Origin: Phoronis australis
Lineage: Eukaryota > Phoronida > Phoronidae
Length of the DNA: 31,303 nucleotides
Direction of reading: 5' to 3'
Assembly (NCBI GenBank): GCA_002633005.1
Contig: NMRA01000734.1
Coordinates: 133,984 to 165,286 of the forward strand
Shown: one piece after another, positions 19,783 to 30,842 of the stretch
How the letters are laid out: the number at the start of each line of letters is the position of its first letter
Numbering within the stretch: the first letter of the stretch is position 1
The notes under the pieces: generated by a model
Database searches by the model: none
What the model saw: the letters and a program-made list of their open reading frames with translations, nothing else
What the model was told of the DNA's origin: nothing
Program-made: the position numbers and the translations under genes

Positions 19783-20739
19783 CCTAAACAATTCATAAAA
19801 AGCTTTCAAATAATGAAACTGAAAAATTCCAAGTGTCAAGCCATTGTCAATTCAAGTTTATTTACATAATAAGGAATCGATAATTACATGAATTTCAGCT
19901 CAGTTTGTTGATAATATAACAATATAAACAGCTACCTCACCGGAGAGTTCGACCGCAAACGCAACCCAAAAATAACTTTTTACTCTAGCGACACCTAGCG
20001 ACCTCATAACGTAATACCAGATATAAGCATGCGCACGTCAACTTCCTGGTTAAAAATTGCCAGCTGACAGCCAATAAAAACCATCGTTCTAGTGCCCTGT
20101 ACCTGGGCCTTCACAAGCTATCCGTGACGTCAGCTTGTGAGGCCCGGGAACCAGGTTAACTTTCGCAGCTAATCTCGTGAAATCTCGGGGCGGCAAGACA
20201 AGAATGCACGATTCACGTGTGAGAGTTGGCACTACAGTTCTATGTGATAAAAAACACTGTCTTTAAATTTGTAATGGGACACGTGCGTCCTTTTTAGTGT
20301 GACATCTCATCACTGTCCAGAATACTTCCCCCGACAAAACATATGCTTGTATCAATTTACGCCTGCACTGCTGATCAAGACACAATTCCAAAGTTGTGTC
20401 TATTTCAGCCGTTGCGTTAAGTCGGGGCCTAAACAGAGTACACGCAGGTTCTAGCTCTTGGCGGTCAGTCTGAAGCAACTAACAGTGGTGAATGACTTAC
20501 TCATATCTAAAGTTTATCCCTCACATCTAAGGACCCCACCAACATCTAATGAATGATCGGCTCAACAAAAGGGCCATTGTCCGAAATGAAATTTCCTCAG
20601 GCAATAGTTCGTTCGGCCGAGGACCGATATTTCGAAATGTGGCAACTTTTGGGCTCACTATTCATTTACCATGTTCACACCCGTGCAAACGTTTTTTTAA
20701 ACGCTTGCAAAAGTGTGAACATCGTGAAATTGGCAGCCT
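19783..20739. other. non-coding spacer with one hairpin
   Basis: No gene is supported. At 20102-20119 and 20132-20148 lies an inverted repeat (CCTGGGCCTTCACAAGCT against the complement of AGCTTGTGAGGCCCGGG; one bulge, one mismatch) with a 12-nt loop that contains TGACGTC. A 71-codon minus-strand frame at 20263-20478 is unrecognised. Confidence 0.45.
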
Positions 20740-21012
20740 GTTAAACATCAAAACGCCTGACTTGTGACGAATGGACATTCATCTTGGGATTGATGTGGAA
20801 AGCATTTCTCCTATAACATAAGTTATTTTTAAAGTTTAAAAAATTCTGATGTGCATGCCTATCTATAAAGAAATTTGATCACATTGGTACAACTTATCCA
20901 GATGCGGACAATTGGTCCTCCGGACCAGTACCTCTGCAGACTAATTGACCCGTCAGACAATCGACCCGGAGAGCGATTCCCAGAATCAAACTTTAAGCTA
21001 CATGTAAGGTAT

Positions 21013-21271
21013 TTCGGATTAATAGCTATTCGGACTAAAGATTTCGGATTACCGGCCCTTCGGACTAACGAACATTACCTGAAAAAATAACAAAGAAAAC
21101 GATGAAAGAATCAAGTGCATACTTTTTAGTTCAAGGGATGTTTTTCGAACTACCGGCACTTCAGACGAATGGCCCTTCGGATCAACAGCCCTTCAGATCA
21201 ACGGCCCTTCGGATCAACGGCCTTTCGGATCAATGGCCCTTCGGATTAACGGCCCTTCGGACTATCGACCT
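21013..21271 (+). repeat. 16-bp tandem repeat (TTCGGATCAACGGCCC)
   Basis: Eight near-perfect 16-bp units fill 21144-21271, with about four diverged ones at 21013-21074. Diverged units of the same family occur in copy B, for example at 24027-24058. As 16 is not a multiple of three and stops occur, it is not a coding repeat. Confidence 0.9.
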
Positions 21272-21575
21272 AAGCCACTAATAGAGTAGCCAGTATCAGG
21301 ATTACACCATTTTTAAAGCCAACATATTTGACCAAGGCGTGATGACAAGATTCAATTTTTCACGATATGCCAATGAATATGTCGCGAAAATGATCAGCAG
21401 ACGAACATCCGTTACTTCGGAACAGACAGGAAGGACAGTGATTTTGGTTGTCGTCACTTGAGTATAAGTACTTATTTTCGCAAGGCAATGCATCGCCCAC
21501 GTGACTAAAGCTAGGCTGATAAACCAACCAAATTTCGCTTTGTTTTGGTAACACGTTCAATGCCTATAGTACTCC

Positions 21576-21890
21576 AGTGGCGGATCTGGGATATCATCAG
21601 GGGGCAGGGGGCAACATGTTGTCTCGGGGAATAGAGCAAAGTGAGATTGTATGTGCACAGGCGGCCCGAAAGTTGCTGGGGCCGGGGATGTGGGGGCCAG
21701 GGATGTAGTCCTTCTGTTCAGAAAATCTATTGGTGGACCAAAAAAAACACGATTCCTCCGCGATCTGGGGCCTGAGCTCCCTCCTCATCCTCTACCAGTC
21801 CTAGTTACTGAACTTGCGCTTCACGCTGTTGCTTTTTCATTTTGCTTGCTGCAGCCAAAGGGGGGAGTGCCCCCCTAAATCCGCCTATGC
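21576..21890. mobile_element. 315-bp MITE inserted in the duplicated exon
   Basis: Its ends are short inverted repeats, AGTGGCGGATCTGGGA and, from the other strand, ATAGGCGGATTTAGGG, each followed inward by a G-rich run. Direct repeats ACTCC flank it (21571-21575 and 21891-21895). The homologous sequence in copy B is uninterrupted at this point, and faint similarity resumes on the far side, which supports a real insertion. No coding capacity. Confidence 0.7.
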
Positions 21891-22354
21891 ACTCCGGTGA
21901 GAAGATTTCTGAGTATAGAAAATTGTGCCGCATCTTGATCAGACTGGGGTGCGGTTGAGGAAACTTCCCTTGTCGTATCGCTTTTCAGGGATAGATCCAA
22001 TGGTTCCTCGCAGCATTCTCGACACCGATTTGTACATAGATTGTCCTTTGGATACGACAGAACGACTCCGCGACCTTTGTTTGATCTATATGATGCGCTA
22101 AGTTTGTTCCGATTACAAACACATACCGAACCACGAACACCGATTAGCTTTTCCTTCAAACAACTTTTTGAAAACTGAGTTTCCCGATTTTTATTTAGTT
22201 GTCGATAGCTCTCTTTGAAACGGGGGTAACCATAGTGTTTCTCCAGTCTTGTAGAAGTACTTGCACTTGCTTCTCTTTCAGAGTCTTTTTGCATCAATCG
22301 TTGAGTTAGAAACATCATCGGGATTTTCTCAAACTCATTTGAAGAACAACGGAT
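21875..22354 (-). CDS. exon A with CtBP-type PLDLSL and LxxLL motifs (partial)
   Basis: An unrecognised protein segment, read as one internal exon. It opens right after a splice-acceptor-like TTCTAG (AG at 22355-22356) and stays open for 159 codons. The N-terminal part has a KHYGYPRFKESYRQL block and RETQFSKSCLKEKLIG, conserved in exon B. A Cys-containing basic stretch follows, then CCEEPLDLSLKS (codons over 21986-22003) and FSILRNLLTG (LxxLL at 21899-21913). PxDLS is the docking motif for the corepressor CtBP, and LxxLL is the nuclear-receptor-binding box. Pairing them is typical of nuclear-receptor corepressors such as RIP140 or LCoR, though I see no wider similarity to either. After the LxxLL the frame enters a MITE and stops at 21875-21877. 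Other exons were not found. Confidence 0.55.
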   Translation of the reverse strand: MRCSSNEFEKIPMMFLTQRLMQKDSEREASASTSTRLEKHYGYPRFKESYRQLNKNRETQFSKSCLKEKLIGVRGSVCVCNRNKLSASYRSNKGRGVVLSYPKDNLCTNRCRECCEEPLDLSLKSDTTREVSSTAPQSDQDAAQFSILRNLLTGVHRRI

Positions 22355-22370
22355 CTAGAAGACAATCAAC

Positions 22371-23242
22371 ATGACAAAAATATAAGTATTTTCCAGCTAA
22401 AATGCTAATTGATTTAAAGGGTAGGATCAGGTGCGATGTGATCTCACGAACAGCGACTGCCAACTTTAGCCCCGGCTGCCGCCAAATTCATCCCACGGTG
22501 GCTACCCCTTCATGCTCCTACATCACCACCTTCATTCCCAAAGTTTCGTCGTCATTGGGGGTTTATAAGCTAAATTCTTGGTAGATCCACAACTTGTACA
22601 CTGGAAAGCGATTCAAGGGATAACTTTTTCGTTAGTAGTCGCATAAGGGGGCTGGTGGGCGGGGAGTTCTGACAGCTATGACCATGGATTGACGGTTCTT
22701 AGCACTTTGGTGATGAACGAATGGCAAAGGACTGTACTCTTTCANCATTGGTTAAGATAGTAAAACCGACGTCATAACATTCAGTAATTCCCACTGGTTG
22801 GAATCTGGGAAACCCCTGTCAGTTTTCTGTTACAGTAGTATGGTGACCACCTTTGACTTGAATAGGTGCAATTTATTAAAACGGGAAGTGGCCGAAGTAA
22901 ACGAAATCAAGAGAACCCTGATCCCGTGGCTTAAGCCTAAACTTACAAGTAGGCCTACAGTACATATATGCGTGTGCACGTGGTATCGATGTGATCTGTA
23001 TATTTTCGACACAGGCATGCGCATTGATGCCCATGCACGAAATTCCGTGTGTTGTTCATCATGTTTTCACAGAAAACAGCTTATTATTTAAAATTATTTA
23101 AAAATCGTGAATAGCTCAAAGATTGTTTTTGGTTGAAATCTGACGCAAGATAGAGTTCAGACGGCCATTTCCATTTTTTAGGTCTGCCTAACCATAGCTT
23201 CATTTTTTTGGGTCGTATTTTCCTGATTTTTGTGGATCACCC
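22371..23242. other. non-coding spacer between the duplicated blocks
   Basis: No gene is supported. It contains an N at 22745, and at 22672-22686 a 15-nt word identical to the start of the lacZ-alpha/M13 reverse-primer region of cloning vectors. Confidence 0.5.
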
Positions 23243-23560
23243 AAGGGCTATGGGAAATAGGACAATTTGTTTTTATCTAGGACCTACTGTTTTTGAGTTA
23301 TTCGAAATTTTCCGGTGACTGCTCGATTATCTCCGGCCTCGCTTCACGGACCTTTCTGAATGTGGGAATATGATCAAATATCGCCTAGTGCTATATCTGC
23401 AGTGTGTCATCTGTTTCCCAGTACGACTTACTGTTCTCGAGATATTCGCTTCGCGATTTACAGGTCAGTTGGTCTATAAATAGATTGCGCCAAGAGCTTT
23501 ATGCAGTGCGTTATTGGTTTCTGGTTACGACTGACCGTTCTCGAACTATTCGAGATTTTT
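23243..23560 (+). repeat. three diverged ~70-bp tandem copies
   Basis: Blocks at 23243-23311, 23383-23448 and 23489-23560 share the order G-GCT-TAT, GT(G/C)-(A/T)T-(G/T)GTTT, then (C/G)GAC(C/T)(T/G)ACTGTT(T/C)T and GA-(T/A)TATTCGA. Spacing is 140 and 106 bp. It has the look of an aged minisatellite or repeated element piece. Confidence 0.55.
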
Positions 23561-23749
23561 CTTATTGATAACTGTGTTTATTAACTAATTTTGTTTCCAA
23601 TTACTGTACTTCGGTAAAATATGTGTCGGGGCCACGGTTGCTGGTGTTTTTCGTTTCGTCGTCTATCTAACCTCTAAATTTTCATCCGATTTCCCCAATT
23701 GTCGCTCTTCAGAGCGCTTTCATTTGCTTGGCGGCGGATTGAAGCTTTA

Positions 23750-24900
23750 AATTTTTGACATCAAAACGCCCGACTAGTAACGAATAGACATGAAATTTTT
23801 GGGTCGAAACTCGAAATGCACTTTTTTAGTAATGGTATATCGTAAAAATATTCAAAATTTTGAGGCATTTATGTTTTATTGATGACATTTAATCACCTCG
23901 TCTCTGTCAAGATCAATTTTCGTACGGATCAATGCCCAGTCGGACTATCGACCAAGATCGTTTCTCGAAATTAAAAAATAAACCAAGATACTGCGGTCTA
24001 CTCGGTCATTAGGACTTAAGACCTCCTTCGGACTATCGGCCCTTAGGACTAACGGACATTAGCTGATAAAATAACAATGAGAACAATAGATCGAGAGTAT
24101 GATGATTTGATTTAGGAAAATCAACCGACTCGGACCAAAGGCTCTTTGAACTATCGCCACATAGAACTCTAATTTAGTGATTGAGAACTGGGAGCTACGT
24201 TTTTGCATATTTAAAGCCAAAAGTGTTGGACAAGGTGTGAAGGCGTTGCACGTGATGTAGAAATACACACGTCAGGAAAAAGACTTCAATAAATTAACAA
24301 TTTCTAGAAGCCCATCTGTTACTCAAGAAGTACCGTGCTTTTAGTTAACATTACTTTGGGATTGTTACTTACTTTTGCGCGAAACTTGTTTAACATTTGT
24401 TCCTTGGTGCAAACGTGGTCTTTGATTGGTGCTCCGACGAGAAGACCTCTGAGTACAGAAAATTCTGCCACGTTTTGATCATGTGGGGTCGATGTAGGCG
24501 TAACAATGACACCAGGACATTCATACTGTGGTACAGTTTCGCTGGTTGAAGAAATTTCACTCTTCCTATCAGCATTCAGGGATAGGTCCAAGGGTTTCTT
24601 GAAGCATTCTTGACCCGGATTTGAAATTGCAACATCCATTGCATACGATTGCGTAACTTAATGATATTTTTCTTGACGACCAAATAACTTTCCCTTTATA
24701 CAACGTTTTAGTAAACGAGTTTCCTGATGTCCTTTTAATATTGGCGGTAGCTCCGTTGCGAACTGATGTAGCCACGGGGTCTCTTGCAGTCTGTTAAAGG
24801 AACTGAACGGAGTCTGAAAGCACCAACCCCATCGTTTTCTTCCGTAGACCTAGAACGCAATAATCAACATGTAAAAGAGCCGAGCACTCGAAAGCTAAAA
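23750..24900. repeat. segmental duplication, copy B
   Basis: Partner of 20740-22370, with the same order of anchors. It lacks the MITE and most of the 16-bp array, and its exon is damaged by a stop. The interior of the exon is about 30 codons shorter between the REKLFG-like block and PLDLSL, and about 17 codons longer between PLDLSL and LxxLL. Confidence 0.75.
24373..24849 (-). pseudogene. exon B, paralogue of exon A with PLDLSL and LxxLL
   Basis: Bounded by TTCTAG (acceptor AG at 24850-24851) and a near-perfect donor GTAAGT (starting at 24372 on the minus strand), in the same phase as exon A. The first 63 codons read KRWGWCFQTPFSSFNRL and HQETRLLKRCIKGKLFG, aligning with exon A; a TAA at 24658-24660 follows. 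After it the same frame gives CFKKPLDLSLNADR (24577-24594), a Ser/Thr/Pro linker and AEFSVLRGLLVG (LxxLL at 24439-24453), and stays open to the donor. Conservation of PLDLSL and LxxLL against a diverged linker suggests past selection on the motifs. The stop could be a real lesion, a sequencing error or a sign of alternative splicing. The domain around RWGWCFQTP is not one I recognise. Confidence 0.5.
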
Positions 24901-25381
24901 TGTAAATTGTAAACAAGTTTACTTAGCCACTGAGTATACGTTGGCGTAGGTTTTGCGTGGTGGTCAGGGGGGGGGGGGGTGAAGAAGGCGAGCTATTCCC
25001 AATCATAAAATTTGGGGATCAGTGCACTCACACTAAATCGGCACTGACGTAGAAGCGGGGAGCGATTGAGAGGGTACGTGCCCAATTGCCAATGTTTTAC
25101 AGGTATAAGGGTGGAACCGTGGTGGCGACCGGCATACGTAGAGCGGGCCGGTGTAGGGTCAGGTGGGAAACTGAGGAGACACAGCGAAATATGCAAAAAA
25201 GAGAACAATTGTGAAATTATTTGCAAACCGCCAGTGTTGGATTTACCATTCTGAGACATGTGTCAGGGCATTTTTGTAAGTCCACCTCTGGTTCGTCTAC
25301 CCCCACTTAAAAATGTACTGTAATATTGGATCTCCATGATAGCAAGTAACAGCATATGTTCACGAAAAAACAACGGATTTA
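24901..25381. other. non-coding spacer
   Basis: No gene is seen. A run of 13 G at 24968-24980 may carry a length error. The sequence after about 25300 may belong to the 3' part of the minus-strand Penelope-like copy. Confidence 0.5.
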
Positions 25382-25431
25382 AAACTTGACATGTTTCGGT
25401 GTCATTTATTAAACACCATCCTCAGAAGTCA
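25382..25431 (-). ncRNA. hammerhead-ribozyme-like motif of a Penelope-like element
   Basis: Read on the minus strand, the core CTGAGGA (25419-25425) fits CUGANGA. A 5-bp helix II follows, GGTGT with ACACC (25413-25417 and 25398-25402), then GAAAC (25393-25397), a minimal helix III (AC-AT-GT) and the NUH-type cleavage triplet GTC, with predicted cleavage between 25388 and 25387. Flanking GACTT and AAGTT form helix I with one G-U pair. A very short helix III and a position about 80 bp after the GIY-YIG stop match the hammerheads known from Penelope-like elements. One caveat: a single extra U lies between the core A and helix II. Confidence 0.6.
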
Positions 25432-25510
25432 TAATACAGTGGCCACCTAGCTAGGCCCAGCAACAAGTAATGAAGCACAGATACAGTCAGTTACAGGGAG
25501 TGACAATGAA

Positions 25511-25894
25511 CTATACCAACAATGACAACCTGTGGTGTGTCAGTTGCCTATTGAGATTGGGCTTGCACCAACTGATATGTAAAGCCTCACGAATTTTAAG
25601 CTCCTTTGTTGTTACTGCCTGGTCTATTATTGCAAAGTCATTGAAAGAGCACTGCTGATAACAATGATTGGAGCTCTGCAGGTGAATATTTACATGTGAA
25701 TTACTGTCAGAATTTAGATGTTCCTTGGTCCTGGTTTTCAAATGGCGAACAGTTTCGCGTATATAACTGGAGCCACATCCAGCACAGATAAATTTGTATA
25801 CAACCTTGGACCGTAGACCCATAGAAATGTTGTCCTTAGGGTTAAATAAGTAATATTGGATCATTTTTGCAAACTTGTTATGCAGATTTTTTCA
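25511..25894 (-). pseudogene. GIY-YIG endonuclease 3' end of a second Penelope-like element
   Basis: A minus-strand frame of about 125 codons, open upstream of its first ATG (25862-25864) as far as about 25891. It shows NPKD then VVYKFICAGCGSSYIRET, the GIY-YIG pair (here YKF/YIR, with a substituted G), HLKTRTKEHL with the catalytic Arg, SHVNIHLQSSNHC, and a C-terminal KIREALHISWCKPNLN ending. This is the usual C-terminus of PLE proteins. The reverse transcriptase is missing upstream, so it is a strongly 5'-truncated copy. It belongs to a different subfamily from the plus-strand copy at 3.4-5.1 kb, since the GIY-YIG sequences share only motif residues. The hammerhead-like motif lies downstream. 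Confidence 0.85.
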
Positions 25895-28800
25895 GAGCAA
25901 GTTTATTCAGACTTTCAAGAAGACAATTTTCAGGGAAAGGAAAATTGTATTTTTCAGGAGCGCACCACCGTGAATTGCGCGTTTGTTAGTGGACTTTTGT
26001 CTCACTTTCTCGGACTTATTGTTTCTCAGAGGCGGACCTTTTTGCCCACTTCGCCAAATGGGGGGCTCGTTCGATACCCCCGAGACCCCCCTGGGTGCGC
26101 GCATGAAGAATAGTGTCTCCTTTGAAGATCGTTATTGACAAAGCAGTGGTGACTGAAAGGGAGCTGTTCGTAGGAAACTCGCTTTGGCTGTCAGGAAAAC
26201 GACATTTTGGCGTCCGTGTGCCTAATGTTGATTTGCTGGTAACCGTAATCAAGAGTTTCGGCGATTTTCGAAATACAAGTTCAGAATGAACCAGAATTAA
26301 TGTTATCACGTGAGATCCCCGTCTCCTGTATATGCACAGTGCATATCTGCGCGTCTTGATCACTTCGAGAATAACCTAGGAATTGGATAATGTGAACTAT
26401 CGATCTGAAAAGAAAACTTAAAGCTTACAGTCGACAGTTAAAACGGCCTTTCATCTCAAAGCCCATTTTTAATCAAGAACCACTCACCATTATGAAAGTG
26501 GTCCCAAATTGTTACTTGGTTAAATTGGAGGTAATTTTAAGGCTTCGAATAGTTCAGACCGCAATGTAATCAGAATATTAATGAGTTTGGCCTGTAGAAT
26601 TAACAAACTGCCAACTTTCCGGAGCTCAGGAATCCCTTCTGAACTGTGTAAGGGACAAGATTGGCCCAATTTCAAAACAGTTAGTGACAAACATGTATCA
26701 AAACTCTCCGTTTACAAAAAGAGAACGTGGTACAAGCATCTGACCACAAGAACACTTAAAGAGCTCCCTCACGAGAAAAAATTGTCTCTTGGCGAAAAGA
26801 CTCGCCAGAAATCCCAAAGGTACCCACAAAACCGAGCTATCTCAAACATTCGAGGTACCACAAAAACTGCTGCCCACAGTACATGCCACTAGTCACTAAA
26901 TGGCCTATTCCAGACAAAACTTTGAGTTGGGCCTACCATATAAACCCCTCCAATATCTTACTGATTGTTGATGAAAGTTTGCCGAGCTAGAGAAGAAAAG
27001 GTGGGGTACCGGCCAAAACTGATGGACAATAGTGGCACAGTGATCTCCGAATGAACCTCGACAGAAAAAAACAGCCTTTCAGCCTGAAAAAAACAAAACT
27101 ACTTCTAGCATTCCAGGTAACAGATAAAAACTCACGAGATTCAGTTCATGTAACTAACACAAATGGCATACTACAGAAAAACCACTTTGGAAAAATGCCC
27201 CCTCAACAACGGAATACTATTGGAATTATGAGCTATGAGCACCGGACAAAATTGATTTAAAATGAAAAAAACTTGCCACATTGATCACAGACAAATAACA
27301 TATGACAGAAAATTTCAGTCTAGAAAAGACCCGCAATAGACTAAAAAGGACCTCTCAAAAGTGGGTTTGGTCAAACATTTGAAGTACAACTGAAAAATAA
27401 ATTCCATGTGATTCAATGGTTATCTCTTCCTGATGTCACTTAAGTGGCCGCCACTAAATTGGTTGGGTCAGAAAAACAGACTAGGTGGGCTCGGCAGACC
27501 TCCAAAAAATCTCACCTACAGAATGAGGTTTAAAATTTGAGCTAAATTTGATAAACGAAGTAACGTTTAAATGTACCTCTGCATTACACAAGGCAAGGAG
27601 TACCGGGCCGGGTAATGCAAACTGCATTGTGACGTTACTTGCCATAACCAGAAATTATGCCTGAGTGCTAAATTGACAACTTACTGCAGCAGGCGAAGTT
27701 CACAGGATTCTCAAATTATGCCAGCCTATCCAGTCACACCTGCCTCTGTGTGATTCTAATCTACAAAAGGAGGCTTACAGCAATGTCACTTAACGTTGAA
27801 GTGGTTGAAATCCCCCGGAGGGGGAAAGGGGCGCCACTATACGACAAAACGTGAAATTATATTATGGGGTTTAGAATAATGAAAATATAGCCATACCCAC
27901 GAATCGTTTTCGTAAAACGTACTTTCTTTTCAAATTGATGTTCAATCGATGCAACATTCAATGCTAACTTGTTTGATCGTTTCATTGCAGTCAGATTCTT
28001 CACATGTAGATTCATTTGCCTCGTCTACTCCTCCGTCCATTTATCGAGCGCCTGGATTTAATCTTCTTTGGAAATAAAAGGACATCTGGTACGGCAGATC
28101 CAAAAAAAAAACCAGTCGAGAACTCACGGTCCTGGGACTTCCACACGTATCCAACGAAAGTTTCTGATAGTCAGGGAAGGCGAGAAACACAGACTAAAAT
28201 CTTGTTGTGGTGCATGTTTTGAACCTTTGTTTTGACAAGTATAAACACGTCGTCACGAACTGATGAAATGTATATTCCGTTTCCAAAGATATTCGAACAT
28301 GCGAAATACGTACTTATAGGACGGCAAGAAAACCAGTTCATGTAAATAATGAATTTTTTTGTGAAATTTGGAAACACTTTCATTTGCAAAACCGGGTTTG
28401 AACTGATAACGTTCAAATTTAATTTTATATTTTCATCCATTTGGCATTTTTCTCCACATGAATAAGCTTAAAACCCCCTATAATGCTTTATTTTTTTGCA
28501 TTCTACTGAATAAGTAACAAAATTCCAGTTTCACCTAATTTTGACACTAGAGAAAGATAGTCGATGGGCCAGATCTCATAGCGTCCACCCTTGTGAGTAC
28601 TTTGGGGGGGGGCAAACCTAGTTTTTTCTATGTGGCTAGATAATATACCTATAAATCAAATTCCAAAAAGTTCCCACGTTTTCACTTGCACATTTTTTTG
28701 AAAAAAAGTGTTTTTTGTTGCACGAAATATTATGCACATTCCTGCCACTTGGTGGCGCTTTTCAATTGAATTGACCAATCAGAGAGCCAGACTGTATTGT

Positions 28801-30480
28801 TGTGATTAGATACTTCAATATGACTGCTCCCATGGAGTGTGATGCCTGTATAATTCAAGGTTTATCAAACAGCACAAAATTGTGATGCCAGAACACGAAG
28901 AAGCTTAGAGAAGCGTACTGATGAAAGCTGATGGACTGTGGAACTCTGTAGATCAGTAGATCAAAAAGAAGAAGAGGTGACACAAACATTTGTGCAGAAA
29001 ACTGCTGCATGTCCTGCTATAGCCTAGTAAACAGTGTCAGTATCCTGCTATAGAAGACCAAGTGTCAGACCAAAAATTGAAGGGACATATGAAGGCATAG
29101 CAACGTTTCAACACACTAGCAGTAGTACTAAAGCTGAAGCTGCTGAAAATGATACAGATGTTACCCAAAATTTCCCAAGAAAATCAATTAGACCAAAATT
29201 TGAAACACCCAATTAACCTGAATAAGATAGGAACATTCTGAAACATGAGTGCATCATTTGTTAGCAGGAAAAGTATATTATGGCCCACATTTCAAGAAAG
29301 CGAAAGAAGTAACAACTTTATAACTTTGATAAACAGGTACGTGTTTTTAAAAGGTACATCTTGGTGTTTTCCATGTGTGTTTCAGTATTATCACCAGTTG
29401 TTTTTTTAACTTGTCCAGCCCCTTTCCTGCCTAGGCCTTAGACAATACCGCTGACCCAGTAGAGACAGTGATCATACCATAGGTACTCCATATGCCGGAT
29501 GCTTTTCGGCAAATTATGCATCACACTGGTTAAACCATAAGTCATGTTGCTATATGTTTAGAAGTACCGCGTAGAGAGATGCCTCTGAGGAGGCCGTTAA
29601 TGTTTTCATTTGTTCCCAGTTTTAACAAATACTCCTGCAATCCTGTTTTTCGAGCACTCCATTGTTCAGTTGCCACATCGACACTGCTTGCACCAGGGGA
29701 TCATCATATGGCGTTATACTGTGAGTGTGATTTTAAAGCACTTTAAGCCAAAATTTTTTGAGATGGTTGCAATCAACATGACCAAGTGGCCGTCATCCCC
29801 TGCCGTAATCCTGGGGTAGGGGGAACCTCTTCTCAATTTTTTTGTAAACATTAATTACTTAGGTAGCTGCAATGGTAATTAAATTAAAGTGCCTAAGTGG
29901 CCAGTGGAAGCCACTGTCCATTTCGTCAAATGTTGGTTACCTTAAGTATAAATTGATTGACTATGGTATGAGCATCTGATTTAAAAAAAATTAATTTCAA
30001 TCACTGCACTGGTATATCAGCTGATTTATTTTCAGTTGCATCAACTAATCTAATTATTAGACGATCAACATTTTTAGGTGACAGATCAGACGACATGTAA
30101 ATTTGTTAGGCTGGTGGTGGATCAGTTCCTGAAGTCCGTCTGAAAAATTTGCATACCAACTCACTCATAGTTAAATGTTAAATTTGTGTTAACAGTTCAG
30201 TTTTTTTCAGTTGGACTTGTATCGTAAGCAACAGCTCAGGCCTGGGCCCTGAATATGCAAATAAAATTCAAAGACAAAGATCTTGTGTCTTAGAAGCCAA
30301 GTACCACATATCATCATGCTATAAATACATGGTGAAATAGCTTGCAGTCGTGCCAGCTGAATCTGAGATTGCGTGAAAAGGGTGCTTCTGTGAGAGGAAG
30401 TAAGCACGCCATTATACAAAGGTAAGGTTTGTTATTATTTTAACGATCATTCCATGTTTAGTCTACTGATGCCTGTTAAC
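25895..30480. other. 4.6 kb without confident genes
   Basis: At 26030-26105 there is a C/G-run-rich piece (GGCGGACC through CCCCCCTGGGTGCG) resembling decayed transposon ends. The region 26600-27320 is strongly A-rich on the plus strand, with a 103-codon frame at 26581-26892 and a 69-codon frame at 27051-27260 that I do not recognise. Around 29034-29340 a 54-codon frame (with RRPSVRPK and RKSIRPKF) is followed by ATG 29245 and an open run to an AACAG|GTACGT donor at 29337, a weak exon candidate. A G-run lies near 28605. Confidence 0.4.
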
Positions 30481-30842
30481 TGAGGTACTCGCCGATGTCG
30501 ACTTCGCGGCAGGCGCCAGTCTTTGTTGTGATGTGTGTTACGATACTTGACGTAGCACCCGGTATCTTTTCGTACATCAAAGAAGCATTATGGTCTGGAA
30601 TGATTTCTGAGAGGTTTATCACTGACAATTACATCAATTAATGCTGAATGTTTACGCTGTCAACTCGATATTGGACAGTGAGTTAAGATTACAATACAAG
30701 CCCAATGGCAAAGGGTACGTGACAAATATCCATTAGACTATTTCGGTATTTGTTTACTCCCTATATCCCATGTCTTCCGGAAAACTATAACACCTTGAAA
30801 TGGAATCTATCATGTCTGTTTTCCCGTGACCTTTGGTTTTTA

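Larger units (their letters stand above)
20740..22370. repeat. segmental duplication, copy A
   Basis: Colinear with 23750-24900. Shared anchors: ACATCAAAACGCC(T/C)GACT (20744 and 23761), the ACTA(A/T)CGGCCCTT/ATAACAA block (21043 and 24027), TTTAAAGCCAA-(C/G)AAGG(C/T)GTGA (21309 and 24206), the PLDLSL exon (21986 and 24577), and AATCAACATG upstream of the exon. Offsets fall from about 3017 to 2897, then to ~2590 once a 315-bp MITE present only in copy A is passed. Copies are well diverged, so the duplication is old. Confidence 0.75.

Noticed and set aside
21144-21271. CRISPR or coding repeat
   Set aside because: The 16-bp units are directly contiguous and not a multiple of three.
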